From assembly GCF_004403985.1 (NCBI RefSeq), contig NZ_SOHL01000015.1:186001-250000 (forward strand): DNA of 64,000 nucleotides, given 5' to 3'. The notes beneath the pieces were generated by a model. That model ran no database searches. It worked only from the letters and a program-made list of their open reading frames with translations, and was not told the DNA's origin. The position numbers and the translations under genes are program-made. Shown here in pieces: positions 1-8,705 of the stretch; positions within the stretch are counted from its first letter, which is position 1, and each line of letters begins with the position of its first letter. This DNA is from Cryobacterium gelidum. GTDB lineage: Bacteria; Actinomycetota; Actinomycetes; Actinomycetales; Microbacteriaceae.

Positions 1-1562
1 CCCATGCCCGCGCCGAAGGCCGTGATCATCGCCTGAACCTCGGCGTTGCCGAGGGCACGGTCGAGACGAGCCTTCTCCACGTTGAGGATCTTGCCGCGAA
101 GGGGCAGGATGGCCTGGAATTCGGGGTTACGACCCTGCACGGCAGAGCCGCCGGCCGAGTCACCCTCCACGATGAAAATCTCGGACAGCGACGGGTCCTT
201 GCTCTGGCAGTCCTTGAGCTTGCCCGGCATGCCACCACCCTCGAGCAGTCCCTTGCGGCGCGCGGTTTCGCGGGCCTTACGGGCTGCCATTCGAGCGTTC
301 GAAGCCTGCAGGGACTTGCGGATGATTTCGCGGGCCGGGTTCGGGTTGCGGTTGAACCAGTCGGTGAGCTGGTCGTTGGCGACCTTTTGCACGAAAGACT
401 TCGCCTCGGTGTTGCCGAGCTTGGTCTTGGTCTGGCCTTCGAACTGCGGTTCGGCGAGTTTGATCGAGACGACCGCGGTCAGTCCCTCGCGAACGTCGTC
501 ACCGGTGAGGTTGTCATCCTTTTCTTTCAGGATGCCCTTCTCGCGGGCGTACTTGTTGACGAGTGTGGTGAGCGCGGCGCGAAAACCCTCCTCGTGGGTA
601 CCACCCTCGTGGGTGTTGATCGTGTTTGCGTAGGTGTGCACGCTCTCGGTGTATGCGGTGGTCCACTGCATGGCGACTTCGAGCGCCATCTTGCGTTCGT
701 GGTCTTCCCATTCGAATGAGATGATCTCATCGTTGACCAGGTCGGCCTTCTTGGCGCGGTTCAGGTATTGGACGTAGTCGACGAGTCCCTGGTCGTACTT
801 GAAGGTGTTACTGACGGCCTTGCCGTCGTCGGTACGGTTGGCTTCACGCTCATCGGTGAGGGTGAGGCGCAGCCCCTTATTGAGGAAGCCCATCTGCTGA
901 AACCGTGCGCGCAGGGTTTCGTAGTCGAAATCGATCGTTTCGAAGGTTTCGGAACTCGGCCAGAACGTGATGGTCGTGCCGGTTTCATCGTTCGCTTCGC
1001 CCTGTTCCAGGGGAGCATTCGGAAAACCGTTCGCGAAACTCTGACGCCAAATGAACCCTTGACGACGAACCTCGACCTCGAGGCGACTCGAGAGGGCGTT
1101 GACCACGGAACTGCCGACGCCGTGCAGTCCACCGGAGACGGAATAACCACCCCCGCCGAATTTTCCGCCGGCGTGCAGCACGGTCAGAACGACCTCGACG
1201 GTCGAGCGTCCTTCGGCTTTATGAATGTCAACCGGAATTCCGCGGCCATTGTCCTCGACGCGAATCGCACCGTCGGCCAAGATACGAATGTCAATGGTGT
1301 CGCAGTGCCCCGCCAGAGCCTCATCGACGGAGTTGTCGACGATCTCATAGACGAGGTGATGCAATCCGCGTGGTCCGGTAGAACCGATATACATCCCCGG
1401 TCGCTTGCGTACGGCTTCCAGACCTTCAAGCACCTGGATGTCGTCGGCGCCGTACTCGTGTTCCGGCTCCCGCTCCGACTGAACTTCTTGCCGGGAAATG
1501 ATTGGGGACGTATCTGGGGACGTATCTGGGGACGTGCGTTCGGGCGTCGGTTCAACTGTCAT
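1..1562 (-). CDS. gyrB: DNA gyrase subunit B (3' end beyond window)
   Basis: ATPase subunit of type II topoisomerase; introduces negative supercoils together with GyrA. The visible 520 codons read from ATG at 1562 and include the GHKL ATPase region ([10 protein letters not shown], then [15 protein letters not shown]) and the beginning of the TOPRIM domain ([18 protein letters not shown]) close to the window edge. The start is supported by GGAG 10-13 bases upstream in TCAGGAGCCTAATTTCAG. The N-terminus carries a short TSPD repeat before the conserved [19 protein letters not shown] block. It is the last gene of the leftward dnaA-dnaN-recF-dciA-gyrB series. The C-terminus lies outside the window; no intein is seen in the visible part. 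Confidence 0.98.
   Translation of the reverse strand, partial: MTVEPTPERTSPDTSPDTSPIISRQEVQSEREPEHEYGADDIQVLEGLEAVRKRPGMYIGSTGPRGLHHLVYEIVDNSVDEALAGHCDTIDIRILADGAIRVEDNGRGIPVDIHKAEGRSTVEVVLTVLHAGGKFGGGGYSVSGGLHGVGSSVVNALSSRLEVEVRRQGFIWRQSFANGFPNAPLEQGEANDETGTTITFWPSSETFETIDFDYETLRARFQQMGFLNKGLRLTLTDEREANRTDDGKAVSNTFKYDQGLVDYVQYLNRAKKADLVNDEIISFEWEDHERKMALEVAMQWTTAYTESVHTYANTINTHEGGTHEEGFRAALTTLVNKYAREKGILKEKDDNLTGDDVREGLTAVVSIKLAEPQFEGQTKTKLGNTEAKSFVQKVANDQLTDWFNRNPNPAREIIRKSLQASNARMAARKARETARRKGLLEGGGMPGKLKDCQSKDPSLSEIFIVEGDSAGGSAVQGRNPEFQAILPLRGKILNVEKARLDRALGNAEVQAMITAFGAGM
1503..1534. repeat. 12-bp tandem repeat inside the 5' end of gyrB
   Basis: TGGGGACGTATC occurs two and two-thirds times in tandem. 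Read on the minus strand it encodes repeated Thr-Ser-Pro-Asp near residues 10-20 of GyrB, in the variable N-terminal tail ahead of the ATPase domain. The unit length is a multiple of three, so copy-number change would keep the frame. Confidence 0.85.
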
Positions 1563-1683
1563 CTGAAATTAGGCTCCTGACCATCGCACGGGCGACCCCT
1601 TAGTCTACCAAACGGGGGGAGATGAACCGGCCATAATCGCCCTTGGACGCGTTTTGTTCATCGGGTTGACCATAATTGCTGGG

Positions 1684-2223
1684 TCACCCGTAGGTATCGC
1701 GCGGACCACGCCCTGGAATTGATCTGGGACCCTTTTTCCAAGACGGAGCGTTGGGGCCCTGAAAACGAATCGATTGAATGCCTGCGTCCGGGTAGCGATT
1801 TGCAATGTGTTCCATGATCACGTTGCGCATCAGCCGCAATTGGGTGGCCCAGGCGGTAGATTCACAGTGCACGGTGAGCACGCCATCGTCGATGCCGGCC
1901 GGGGTGGAATGATTGGCGGTTTCTTCGCCGGCCAACTCCGTCCACGACGCGAGAAGTTCGGATTGAGCCAACGGTGAATTCCACCCGAGCTGCATGGTGA
2001 GCGAGTTGATTGTGTCACCGAGACCGCGCGGGTCGCGCCCGATTCCAAAGGGAACGCTCGAGCCAGAGACCGGCGCACTGCGTTTCCGGCCGCGCGAGCG
2101 CCGAGCGTTCGGATCGCCGAAAATACTCTTGAAGCGCAAGTAGACCTGTGCCGCTTCACTGGTATTGAATTCCGCCGGATCGTCGTTCTCCTGCGTTTCA
2201 CGTGGAACATCATGGTCAGCCAT
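1684..2223 (-). CDS. dciA: DUF721/DciA-family replication protein
   Basis: A 179-residue protein between recF and gyrB, the position of the mycobacterial Rv0004 family (DUF721, DciA), which is linked to loading or operation of the DnaB helicase. The C-terminal half shows the family pattern: WTELAGEETANHSTPAGIDDGVLTV, then WATQLRLM and a final RFQGP. The start ATG overlaps the recF stop by 8 bases (ATGGCTGA), implying translational coupling. The N-terminal third is charged and probably disordered. The second-start position contains a sequence one base off a parS site (2195-2208). Identity rests on context plus the conserved C-terminal pattern; the helicase role is known from the family only. 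Confidence 0.8.
   Translation of the reverse strand: MADHDVPRETQENDDPAEFNTSEAAQVYLRFKSIFGDPNARRSRGRKRSAPVSGSSVPFGIGRDPRGLGDTINSLTMQLGWNSPLAQSELLASWTELAGEETANHSTPAGIDDGVLTVHCESTAWATQLRLMRNVIMEHIANRYPDAGIQSIRFQGPNAPSWKKGPRSIPGRGPRDTYG
2195..2208. promoter_or_regulatory. parS-like site within dciA (one mismatch)
   Basis: GTTTCACGTGGAAC differs by one base from the parS 14-mer GTTTCACGTGAAAC seen downstream of parB. It lies in the 5' coding part of dciA, about 8 kb from the main cluster. The CACGTG core is intact, so ParB binding is plausible but not shown. Confidence 0.5.
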
Positions 2224-3385
2224 CAATGACCGCTCCGGCGTGAATGTGAATCGTGTGCGCCACGAGGGCCGCCGGAACATCTTCGAGCACGGCGGCCGTG
2301 ATCAAAACCTGTTCGAATGACCCGATCGCAGCGGCCAACCGGGACCGGCGGTGTAGATCAAGCTCGGCAAAAACATCATCGAGAATCAGTACCGGGTCGC
2401 CACTGGCCGAATCCTGGCGCAACAGCTGGGCGGATGCGAGTTTCAACGCCAGCGCGAACGACCACGATTCTCCATGGCTGGCGTAGCCCTTGGCGGGCAG
2501 GGCGTTGAGCATGAAGACCAGGTCATCTCGGTGCGGACCAGCGAGAGTGACACCCCTGTCCAGCTCGCGTTTACGCAGTCCGGTCAGCGCCGTTCGAAAG
2601 ATCTCCTGGGTGGAAGAGTCTACCGAGCTCACTGCTTTCGGCGAGCTGAGGGTCGCCATCGCGCCGGGATCGGCGTCTTCGTCAGCGCCCAGAATGCTCA
2701 GGCTGGCGACCAGCGCCGGACCATGATCTTCATTCACGACGGCCCGATAAGCCGCTCGCAGCGGTTCACCGAGCTGCTGCACAAGCTTTGAACGCTCGTC
2801 GATGATCTCCGAACCGAACTCCACCAAGCGTTCGTCCCAGATATCGAGTGTCGATAGCTGGTTGCCGCGCATCCCGGATGCCCGAGCCGACTTCAGCAGG
2901 GTATTGCGCTGTTTGAGCACCCGGTCGTAGTCGCTGAGCACCGCGGCGAGCCGCGGGCTGCGCAACACCAGGAGCTGATCGAGAAATTTGCGTCGACCCG
3001 AGGGATCACCGCGCACGAGGGAGAGGTCCTCCGGAGCAAAGACCACACTCGAAAAGTAGCGTGGAAGATCGCGGGTCTTGATGACTGACCGATTGACCTG
3101 CGCCCGGTTCTGTCCTGTACGGTTCAGCTGCACCTCGGCGAGGATATCCCGGCCGTTGTATTCGAGCCTGGCCCGAATAATGCCCGAATCATGGCCGGCC
3201 CGAATCATGGCTTTGTCAGTGGAGACTCGGTGGGAACCCAGTGTGCTGAGAAAGCCGAGCGCTTCGACCAGGTTGGTCTTGCCCTGCCCGTTGCGCCCGA
3301 CGATGAGGTTTGGGCCTGGGAAGAAACTGACCTCGGCCTTCGCATAGTTGCGAAAGTCGGTCAGCGAGAGCTGGGTGACCCGCAC
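2216..3385 (-). CDS. recF: DNA replication and repair protein RecF
   Basis: SMC-like ATPase that loads RecA at single-strand gaps with RecO and RecR. Length is 389 residues, normal for the family. Walker A GRNGQGKT is at residues 30-37, the ABC-type signature region is around RDILAEVQLNR, and a late Walker B reads PVLILDDVFAELD. The start is GTG at 3385 (product MRVTQLSLTDFRNY), only five bases after the dnaN stop. The 3' end overlaps dciA. In many relatives a gnd gene sits between dnaN and recF; here it is absent. Confidence 0.97.
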   Translation of the reverse strand: MRVTQLSLTDFRNYAKAEVSFFPGPNLIVGRNGQGKTNLVEALGFLSTLGSHRVSTDKAMIRAGHDSGIIRARLEYNGRDILAEVQLNRTGQNRAQVNRSVIKTRDLPRYFSSVVFAPEDLSLVRGDPSGRRKFLDQLLVLRSPRLAAVLSDYDRVLKQRNTLLKSARASGMRGNQLSTLDIWDERLVEFGSEIIDERSKLVQQLGEPLRAAYRAVVNEDHGPALVASLSILGADEDADPGAMATLSSPKAVSSVDSSTQEIFRTALTGLRKRELDRGVTLAGPHRDDLVFMLNALPAKGYASHGESWSFALALKLASAQLLRQDSASGDPVLILDDVFAELDLHRRSRLAAAIGSFEQVLITAAVLEDVPAALVAHTIHIHAGAVIDG

Positions 3386-3390
3386 CGGTG

Positions 3391-4539
3391 TTAGCGCAGC
3401 AGCAGGTTGGGCTGAAGCAGGTACTTGTAGCTGTCCGCTCCGGCCTGCTCGCGCGAGGTCTGGCTGGTGATCAGCACCGGCCCTGGCTTGTTCGGGTTTT
3501 CCGTCTTCGTGAACGAGATCCGCACGAATTCGGAGTGCACCGCGCTGAGCCCGTCGAGCAGGAACTGCGGTTTGAGCGAGACCACGGTCTCGATACCCGA
3601 GAGGATGGCATCAATGGTTTCCGAGGCCTGTGCCTGTTCGGACCCCACCGCTTCGAGCGTGACGCCGTCGGTGGCGAACGTGAAACGCAGGGCCGCCTCA
3701 CGTTCTAGCACAAGCTGCACGCGGCGAGTGGCTTCAATCAAATCGGCCGTGTTCATCACCGCATAGTTGTCAATTGCTGTGGGAAACAAACGGCGAACAG
3801 GAGGAAAATTACCCTTGATCAACAATGACGTAACGGTCTTCTTGTTGGCCGTGAACGCGATTAATTCGCGGTCGTCGCTGTTGGTGATGGAGACCGAGAT
3901 GGTTCCGCTGTGGCCAAAGGTCTTGCCGACTTCCTGCAGGGTTCGAGCTGGCACAAGTGCCGTGATGGTGCCAGCGGCGGTGTTGCTGCCCGGGTCCCAA
4001 TCGATTTCCCTAACCGCGACGCGGTAGCGATCGGTGGCGACCAGGCTCAGGCTGTTTTCCGTTACCTCCAGCTGCACACCGGTGATGACGGGAGTGACGT
4101 CGTCCCGCGACGCGGCGACGGCGACCTGGGCAACAGCAGCGGCAAATTCTTCAGCGGGCACGAGGCCGGACTGGGTGCTCACCTGCGGAATGCTCGGATA
4201 CTCCTCAACCGGCATAGATAGCAGGGTGAAACTTGCCGAGCCACAGCTCACCTTGATGCGTGAGTTCTCTGTGGAAAAACGCACCGGTGCATTGGGGAGC
4301 CGGCTGGCGATCTCGGCGAGTAGACGGCCAGAGACCAAAACCTTGCCGGTTTCTTCGACCTCGGCCACGATTTCGGTTTGAGCAGAGACCTCGTAGTCGA
4401 ATGACGACAGGATCAAGCCCGTTGCGGTCGCTTCGATAAGCACGCCACTGAGGATGGGCAGGGTGGTGCGCTGCGGTAACAGCTTGACCGCGAAGGAAAC
4501 TGCTTCGCTGAAGACATCCCGATTTGCCTGAAATCTCAC
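3391..4539 (-). CDS. dnaN: DNA polymerase III sliding clamp (beta subunit)
   Basis: Ring-shaped processivity clamp of the replicative polymerase. The product is 382 residues if read from GTG at 4539, giving the usual N-terminus VRFQANRDVFSEAVSF. AAGGAA lies about eight bases upstream, whereas an in-frame ATG at 4581 would add 14 uncharacteristic residues. Three clamp domains are recognisable by length and by blocks such as LPILSGVLIEA and EEYPSIP. The ending of LQPNLLLR is typical of actinobacterial clamps. It follows the dnaA-dnaN intergenic origin region and is followed after five bases by recF. Confidence 0.97.
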   Translation of the reverse strand: MRFQANRDVFSEAVSFAVKLLPQRTTLPILSGVLIEATATGLILSSFDYEVSAQTEIVAEVEETGKVLVSGRLLAEIASRLPNAPVRFSTENSRIKVSCGSASFTLLSMPVEEYPSIPQVSTQSGLVPAEEFAAAVAQVAVAASRDDVTPVITGVQLEVTENSLSLVATDRYRVAVREIDWDPGSNTAAGTITALVPARTLQEVGKTFGHSGTISVSITNSDDRELIAFTANKKTVTSLLIKGNFPPVRRLFPTAIDNYAVMNTADLIEATRRVQLVLEREAALRFTFATDGVTLEAVGSEQAQASETIDAILSGIETVVSLKPQFLLDGLSAVHSEFVRISFTKTENPNKPGPVLITSQTSREQAGADSYKYLLQPNLLLR

Positions 4540-4690
4540 GATGTCATTCCTTAGCGTTTGCGGCGGATGGGTGGGCCTCAATGCTAGCTGTCTTCACCGG
4601 CCGGTTCGGTACGGTGCCTCTTCGAGGGGCTTGGCAGTCAAGGTTGTCGGCTAGATCCAGTTAAAGAATTCTTGTTAATCTTCTTAACCG

Positions 4691-4709
4691 TTGTGGAAAC
4701 TGTGGATAA
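4691..4709 (-). promoter_or_regulatory. DnaA boxes (one perfect, one weak)
   Basis: TGTGGATAA at 4701-4709 is an exact reverse complement of TTATCCACA; TTGTGGAAA immediately to its left is a 7/9 match in the same orientation. Confidence 0.8.
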
Positions 4710-4880
4710 CTCTGTGAAAACCGCTCAGGCATTGGGAACTACACGTTTGTAACTTGTGGGCGAGCTGTGGAAGTTTGTCATTCGTTTGAGCAACTCGGAC
4801 TTGGTGTAATTACACGTTTCTACAGGCAGGCATCAAGTTTCTACAGGAATGGCCACGTTGTGTGAGTTAATTCCACAGGG

Positions 4881-4889
4881 TTATCCACA
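4881..4889 (+). promoter_or_regulatory. DnaA box
   Basis: Exact TTATCCACA, preceded at 4869-4877 by a weaker relative (AATTCCACA). Confidence 0.85.
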
Positions 4890-4904
4890 GGTGTGAAAAC
4901 TAAA

Positions 4905-4972
4905 AAAATTTGGCCCCTCCGGGTCAAACCTGGTCTCCACGACCTGAAACTCGTGAAACCTCCGGAGGGGCC
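4905..4972 (-). terminator. Rho-independent terminator of dnaA
   Basis: GGCCCCTCCGG (4912-4922) and CCGGAGGGGCC (4962-4972) form an 11-bp perfect stem. On the dnaA strand the stem is followed by AAATTTTTTT. The 39-base loop can form a smaller CACGA/TCGTG hairpin. It lies 17 bases after the dnaA stop. Confidence 0.8.
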
Positions 4973-4988
4973 GTGCTGCCGTATCCGG

Positions 4989-6410
4989 CTATTTGTAGCG
5001 GTGATCCTGTTTGATGCGGTTGGTCAGCTCGGTCACCTGGTTGTAGATGGAGCGCCGTTCCTTCATGAGTTCACTGATCTTCTTATTGGCGTACATCACG
5101 GTCGTGTGGTCGCGGTTACCGAAGAGCTGGCCGATCTTGGGCAGCGACAGGTTCGTGAGTTCTCGGCACAAATACATGGCAATTTGACGAGCCGTGGCGA
5201 TCGCTTGCGACCGACTGGAACCGTAGAGATCATCGACTGACAGCTTGAAGTAATTGGCCGTGTTGGTGATGATGTCGACCGGAGCGATCACGTTGTCCTC
5301 GTCCAGGGTAATGAGGTCTTTGAGCACCGTCTGAACGAGGTCCATATCCACCGGCGTGCGATTCAAACTCGCGAACGCAGTGACTCGAATCAGGGTGCCT
5401 TCGAGCTCACGAATATTCGACGACACTTTCGAGGCCATGAATTCAAGAATGTCGTGCGGCACTTGCAGCTTTTCGCTCTGCGCTTTCTTGCGCAGAATGG
5501 CGATGCGGGTCTCCAGGTCGGGAGCCTGGACATCTGTGATCAGACCCCACTCGAACCGGCTTCGCATACGGTCTTCGAAGCCAGTGAGGTGTTTGGGCGG
5601 TAAATCGCTGGTGATGACCACCTGCTTGTTGTGGTCATGCAGGGTGTTGAAGGTATGGAAGAACGCTTCCTGGGTTTCTGCCTTGTTCTGCAGAAACTGG
5701 ATGTCATCGATCATCAAAATGTCGATGTTGCGATAACGCGCTTGAAAGGCGGAACCGCGGTTGTTCGCGATGGAGTTGATGAAGTCGTTGGTGAACTCTT
5801 CGGAACTGACGTAACGAACACGGATACCCGGGTACAGGCTCATGGCGTAGTGACCGATGGCGTGCAATAGGTGGGTTTTTCCGAGGCCCGACGACCCATA
5901 GATGAAGAGCGGGTTGTAGGCCTTGGCCGGCGCTTCGGCCACCGCCACGGCGGCCGCGTGCGCGAATCGATTGGACTGCCCGATCACGAAATTGTCAAAA
6001 CTGTATTTGGGGTTGAGCCGAGTTTCATGGACCGGTGTCGGAGCAGCGCCCTCGAACACCGATTGCGACGGGGACGGCGTGATGACAACGTCGGGTGGAG
6101 TCATCGTCTGTTGCACCGGTCGCAGCGACTCCTGCTCGAGTTCGGGGTTCACCACCACGTAGAACGTGGACACTGCCGTGGCCTCATCGAGCTGACCCAT
6201 TGCGGTGAGCAGGGGAACCCGCATTCGCTGGTTGAGCATGCTCGCCGTGAACTCGTTGGGCACCTCGAGATAGAAGGTGCCAGCGGCGATGCCTTTCGGC
6301 TCGACCAGACTGAGGAATCCGTAGAGCATGGGTGTGATGGTGGCGTCGGATTCCAACGCGGTCAGGACGGACCGCCAGGTCTGGACAATCGGCGTTTCAA
6401 CGTCTGCCAT
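4989..6410 (-). CDS. dnaA: Chromosomal replication initiator DnaA
   Basis: AAA+ initiator that binds DnaA boxes, opens the origin and recruits the helicase. The product is 473 residues from ATG at 6410 (MADVETPIVQTWRSV), with AGGA just upstream. Domain I covers about residues 1-90 and a variable linker runs to about 130. The AAA+ domain has Walker A GSSGLGKTH at 172-180 and Walker B ILMIDDIQF at 231-239. Domain IV ends with the DNA-binding signature GNRDHTTVMYA. Two flanking intergenic regions carry its binding sites, so autoregulation is likely. Confidence 0.98.
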   Translation of the reverse strand: MADVETPIVQTWRSVLTALESDATITPMLYGFLSLVEPKGIAAGTFYLEVPNEFTASMLNQRMRVPLLTAMGQLDEATAVSTFYVVVNPELEQESLRPVQQTMTPPDVVITPSPSQSVFEGAAPTPVHETRLNPKYSFDNFVIGQSNRFAHAAAVAVAEAPAKAYNPLFIYGSSGLGKTHLLHAIGHYAMSLYPGIRVRYVSSEEFTNDFINSIANNRGSAFQARYRNIDILMIDDIQFLQNKAETQEAFFHTFNTLHDHNKQVVITSDLPPKHLTGFEDRMRSRFEWGLITDVQAPDLETRIAILRKKAQSEKLQVPHDILEFMASKVSSNIRELEGTLIRVTAFASLNRTPVDMDLVQTVLKDLITLDEDNVIAPVDIITNTANYFKLSVDDLYGSSRSQAIATARQIAMYLCRELTNLSLPKIGQLFGNRDHTTVMYANKKISELMKERRSIYNQVTELTNRIKQDHRYK

Positions 6411-6861
6411 GGTTCCTACAATCTCTGTGTTTCGGTTTTTCACTGTTCGACCGCGGAGGCCGGTGATGCGGGGCCGATGGTGCACACCAGCTCATCTGCC
6501 GTCACGGCTCATCCCGCGGCGTCTTTCTCGAGTCATCGCTAAAGTTATCCACCGCTTGTGTATAGAACCGACCGAATTCTCAGGTTGAAGACACCAACCT
6601 GTGGATAACTTGTCTTCACGGTAGTCAATCCCACTCAGCGAGGCGAATTCACCCGTGGCTCGCCTGCTCGGTTCGGTATCCACACTGGAGTCATTATTGT
6701 GGATAATCTCCTGATTCGGGGCCTGAGTTTGACCAGACGTGGCCCAGGCCGTAGTTTTAATCAGTTGACCCCATCCCGCGGGCTTCCAACTTCTGTGCGC
6801 GCTGCTGTTCTGGCCGAGGGGAACTTGGCCAGCGGTGATTCAAATACGTGGAGATTGAACT
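6411..6861. other. Divergent dnaA-rpmH promoter region with DnaA boxes
   Basis: A 451-bp non-coding interval between the divergently transcribed dnaA and rpmH. It must contain both promoters and, at 6545-6706, a group of DnaA boxes. No gene is seen. It is the second candidate for origin function. Confidence 0.7.
6545..6706. promoter_or_regulatory. Cluster of DnaA boxes upstream of dnaA
   Basis: Two perfect boxes on the minus strand, TGTGGATAA at 6600-6608 and 6698-6706. Two 8/9 matches lie on the plus strand, TTATCCACC at 6545-6553 and GTATCCACA at 6676-6684. The arrangement suits autoregulation of dnaA, origin activity, or both. Confidence 0.8.
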
Positions 6862-6999
6862 ATGAGCAAGAGAACCTTCCAGCCGAACAACCGCCGACGC
6901 GCCAAGGTGCACGGCTTCCGTCTGCGCATGCGCACCCGTGCGGGCCGCGCCATCCTCGGTGCTCGCCGTCGCAAGGGTCGCACCGAACTCTCCGCGTAG
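6862..6999 (+). CDS. rpmH: 50S ribosomal protein L34
   Basis: A 45-residue basic protein beginning [19 protein letters not shown] and ending GRTELSA, the complete canonical L34. It sits immediately upstream of rnpA, the universal bacterial arrangement. It is the first gene of the rightward origin-proximal operon. Confidence 0.98.
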   Translation: MSKRTFQPNNRRRAKVHGFRLRMRTRAGRAILGARRRKGRTELSA

Positions 7000-7022
7000 G
7001 TCCTGATGGTCGCCAGGTTCTC

Positions 7023-7394
7023 GTGCTCGCTCACGTAAATCGCATTACGAGTGGCAGCGATTACCAGGGCGTCGTTCGGCGTGGTGTCCGGATCGTCGGT
7101 GCACACACCGTCCTCTATGTTCGGCCCGGCCCCGTACCCACGGATGTCGTTGTCCCGGTTCGCTTCGGATTCATCGTCGCAAAAAATGTGGGTGACGCCG
7201 TGAGACGCAATCTCGTTCGCCGTCGCCTCAAGGCGGTAACGTCCGAGTTGCTGTCCACGGTATCGCCGGGAACGGACATCGTCATCCGCGCTCTGCCGAC
7301 TGCGCGAGATGCCGCGTGGCAGACGCTGCGCGATGAAGTGCAACGTTCCCTCTCGCGCTCGCGACCAGCGCGAAAGGGCAGCGCGGGCCGATGA
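7023..7394 (+). CDS. rnpA: Ribonuclease P protein component
   Basis: Protein subunit of RNase P; helps the RNA subunit remove 5' leaders from tRNA precursors. The GTG at 7023 gives 123 residues (MLAHVNRITSGSDYQ), the usual size. The RNA-binding basic signature RRNLVRRRLK is at residues 61-70 and the central cleft segment reads RFGFIVAKNVGDAV. The start is inferred from homologous N-termini; the ribosome binding site is weak. The 3' end overlaps yidD by four bases. Confidence 0.93.
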   Translation: MLAHVNRITSGSDYQGVVRRGVRIVGAHTVLYVRPGPVPTDVVVPVRFGFIVAKNVGDAVRRNLVRRRLKAVTSELLSTVSPGTDIVIRALPTARDAAWQTLRDEVQRSLSRSRPARKGSAGR

Positions 7395-7702
7395 ACTCCG
7401 TGCTCACGACGATCGTCCTGCTGCCCCGTAACGCGGGTGTGCTGTTGCTTCGCGTGTACCGCGCCGTGATCTCTCCGCTCTATGGAGATGTGTGTCGGTT
7501 CTACCCGTCTTGCTCGGCCTACGCACTGGGGGCCGTTCAGGAACACGGACTAGCGTGGGGCTGCGCCCTTGCTGCACGCAGACTGAGCCATTGTCATCCG
7601 TGGTCTGAAGGCGGCATCGATGATGTACCTCTCAAAAGCAAACGTCGCTACAGCGTGACGTCGTTCGGTTTTGTCGTTGCACCTAGCCACGGAAAGGGCT
7701 AA
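7391..7702 (+). CDS. yidD: Membrane protein insertion efficiency factor YidD
   Basis: Small membrane-associated protein of 103 residues that helps YidC-dependent insertion. Family blocks are obvious: YRAVISPLYG, CRFYPSCSAYALGAVQEHG and CHPWSEGGIDDVP, with the conserved cysteine and proline spacing. Start ATG overlaps the rnpA stop (ATGA). yidC starts eight bases after the stop, so rnpA, yidD and yidC are probably co-transcribed. Confidence 0.96.
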   Translation: MNSVLTTIVLLPRNAGVLLLRVYRAVISPLYGDVCRFYPSCSAYALGAVQEHGLAWGCALAARRLSHCHPWSEGGIDDVPLKSKRRYSVTSFGFVVAPSHGKG

Positions 7703-7710
7703 CCCACAGT

Positions 7711-8694
7711 ATGGACCTCATAGGTACGATCCTCTGGCCTCTGAAATGGGTGGTCGAGCTACTGCTTGTCGCCTTCCACTGGCTCTTTTCCCAGATCGGA
7801 ATCGCAGGTCTGGGCTACGACGACGGTCTCACCTGGGTGCTGTCCATCGTCGGCCTCGTACTGGTAGTGCGTGCGGCTCTCATTCCCATCTTCGTGCGAC
7901 AGATCAAAAGCCAGCGCAAGATGCTCGAGGTCGCCCCCCAGCTGAAGAAGATCCAAGACAAGTACAAGGGTAAGAAAGACCAATTCTCGCGTGAGGCCAT
8001 GTCCCGCGAGACCATGGCAATGTACAAGAAGACGGGTACGAACCCGCTGAGCTCCTGCCTGCCACTGCTGCTGCAGATGCCCATCTTCTTCGCCCTGTTC
8101 TCTGTGCTCAACGACGCCCAGCGCGCCAAGGCTGGCGTCGGACCGCTCAACAGCGACCTCGCGATCAGCTTCGGCAACGCCACCCTGTTCGGTGAAGCAC
8201 CGCTACACGACACCTTCGCCTCGCAGTGGTCACTCTGGACATCCGGTCAGTCGTTCAACGTAACCGTCATGATCATCGCGGCGACCATGGTCGTGCTTAT
8301 GACCGCGTCGCAGTTCATCACGCAGCTGCAGATCGTCTCCAAGAACATGTCGCCGGAGACCAAGGCGAGCCCCATGTTCAAGCAGCAGCGCATCATGCTC
8401 TACCTGCTCCCCCTCGTTTTCGCCTTCTCCGGTGTCGCGTTCCCGCTCGGCGTCATGTTCTACTGGCTCACCTCGAACTTCTGGACCATGATTCAGCAGT
8501 TCCTGGTGATTCGAAACATGCCAACGCCCGGCAGTGAAGCCGCCAAGGCGCGGGAAGAGCGCATGGCCCGCAAGGGTAAGCTCATCGCGACCGACGGTGA
8601 CATCATTGTGGTCGAGGAGCCCGCCAAGCCCGTGCAGCGTCAGCAGCCGGTCGGTAAGGCTCGCGCCAAGAAGCAGACCGGCCCGAAAAAGTAG
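7711..8694 (+). CDS. yidC: Membrane protein insertase YidC
   Basis: YidC/Oxa1/Alb3 insertase for inner-membrane proteins, alone or with SecYEG. The 327-residue length is the short actinobacterial form without the large periplasmic domain of E. coli. The conserved hydrophilic-groove arginine is R54 in LVVRAALIPI. The cytoplasmic helical loop (KSQRKMLEVAPQLKKIQDKY) follows, then the signature SSCLPLLLQMPIFFALF. The C-terminal tail is basic and lysine-rich (KARAKKQTGPKK), as in homologues that contact ribosomes. Confidence 0.97.
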   Translation: MDLIGTILWPLKWVVELLLVAFHWLFSQIGIAGLGYDDGLTWVLSIVGLVLVVRAALIPIFVRQIKSQRKMLEVAPQLKKIQDKYKGKKDQFSREAMSRETMAMYKKTGTNPLSSCLPLLLQMPIFFALFSVLNDAQRAKAGVGPLNSDLAISFGNATLFGEAPLHDTFASQWSLWTSGQSFNVTVMIIAATMVVLMTASQFITQLQIVSKNMSPETKASPMFKQQRIMLYLLPLVFAFSGVAFPLGVMFYWLTSNFWTMIQQFLVIRNMPTPGSEAAKAREERMARKGKLIATDGDIIVVEEPAKPVQRQQPVGKARAKKQTGPKK

Positions 8695-8705
8695 TGGAGA
8701 TCACC

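Larger units (their letters stand above)
4540..4988. other. dnaA-dnaN intergenic region, candidate oriC
   Basis: A 449-bp gene-free stretch. It contains one perfect DnaA box on each strand (4701-4709 on minus, 4881-4889 on plus) plus weaker ones: 4691-4699, 4766-4774 and 4869-4877. An AT-rich run at about 4660-4688 includes the palindrome GTTAATCTTCTTAAC (4674-4688) and could serve as the unwinding element. The dnaA terminator occupies the right edge. In actinobacteria with a mapped origin it lies in this interval, so oriC is likely here, with the dnaA-rpmH interval as the alternative or second half. Confidence 0.75.
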
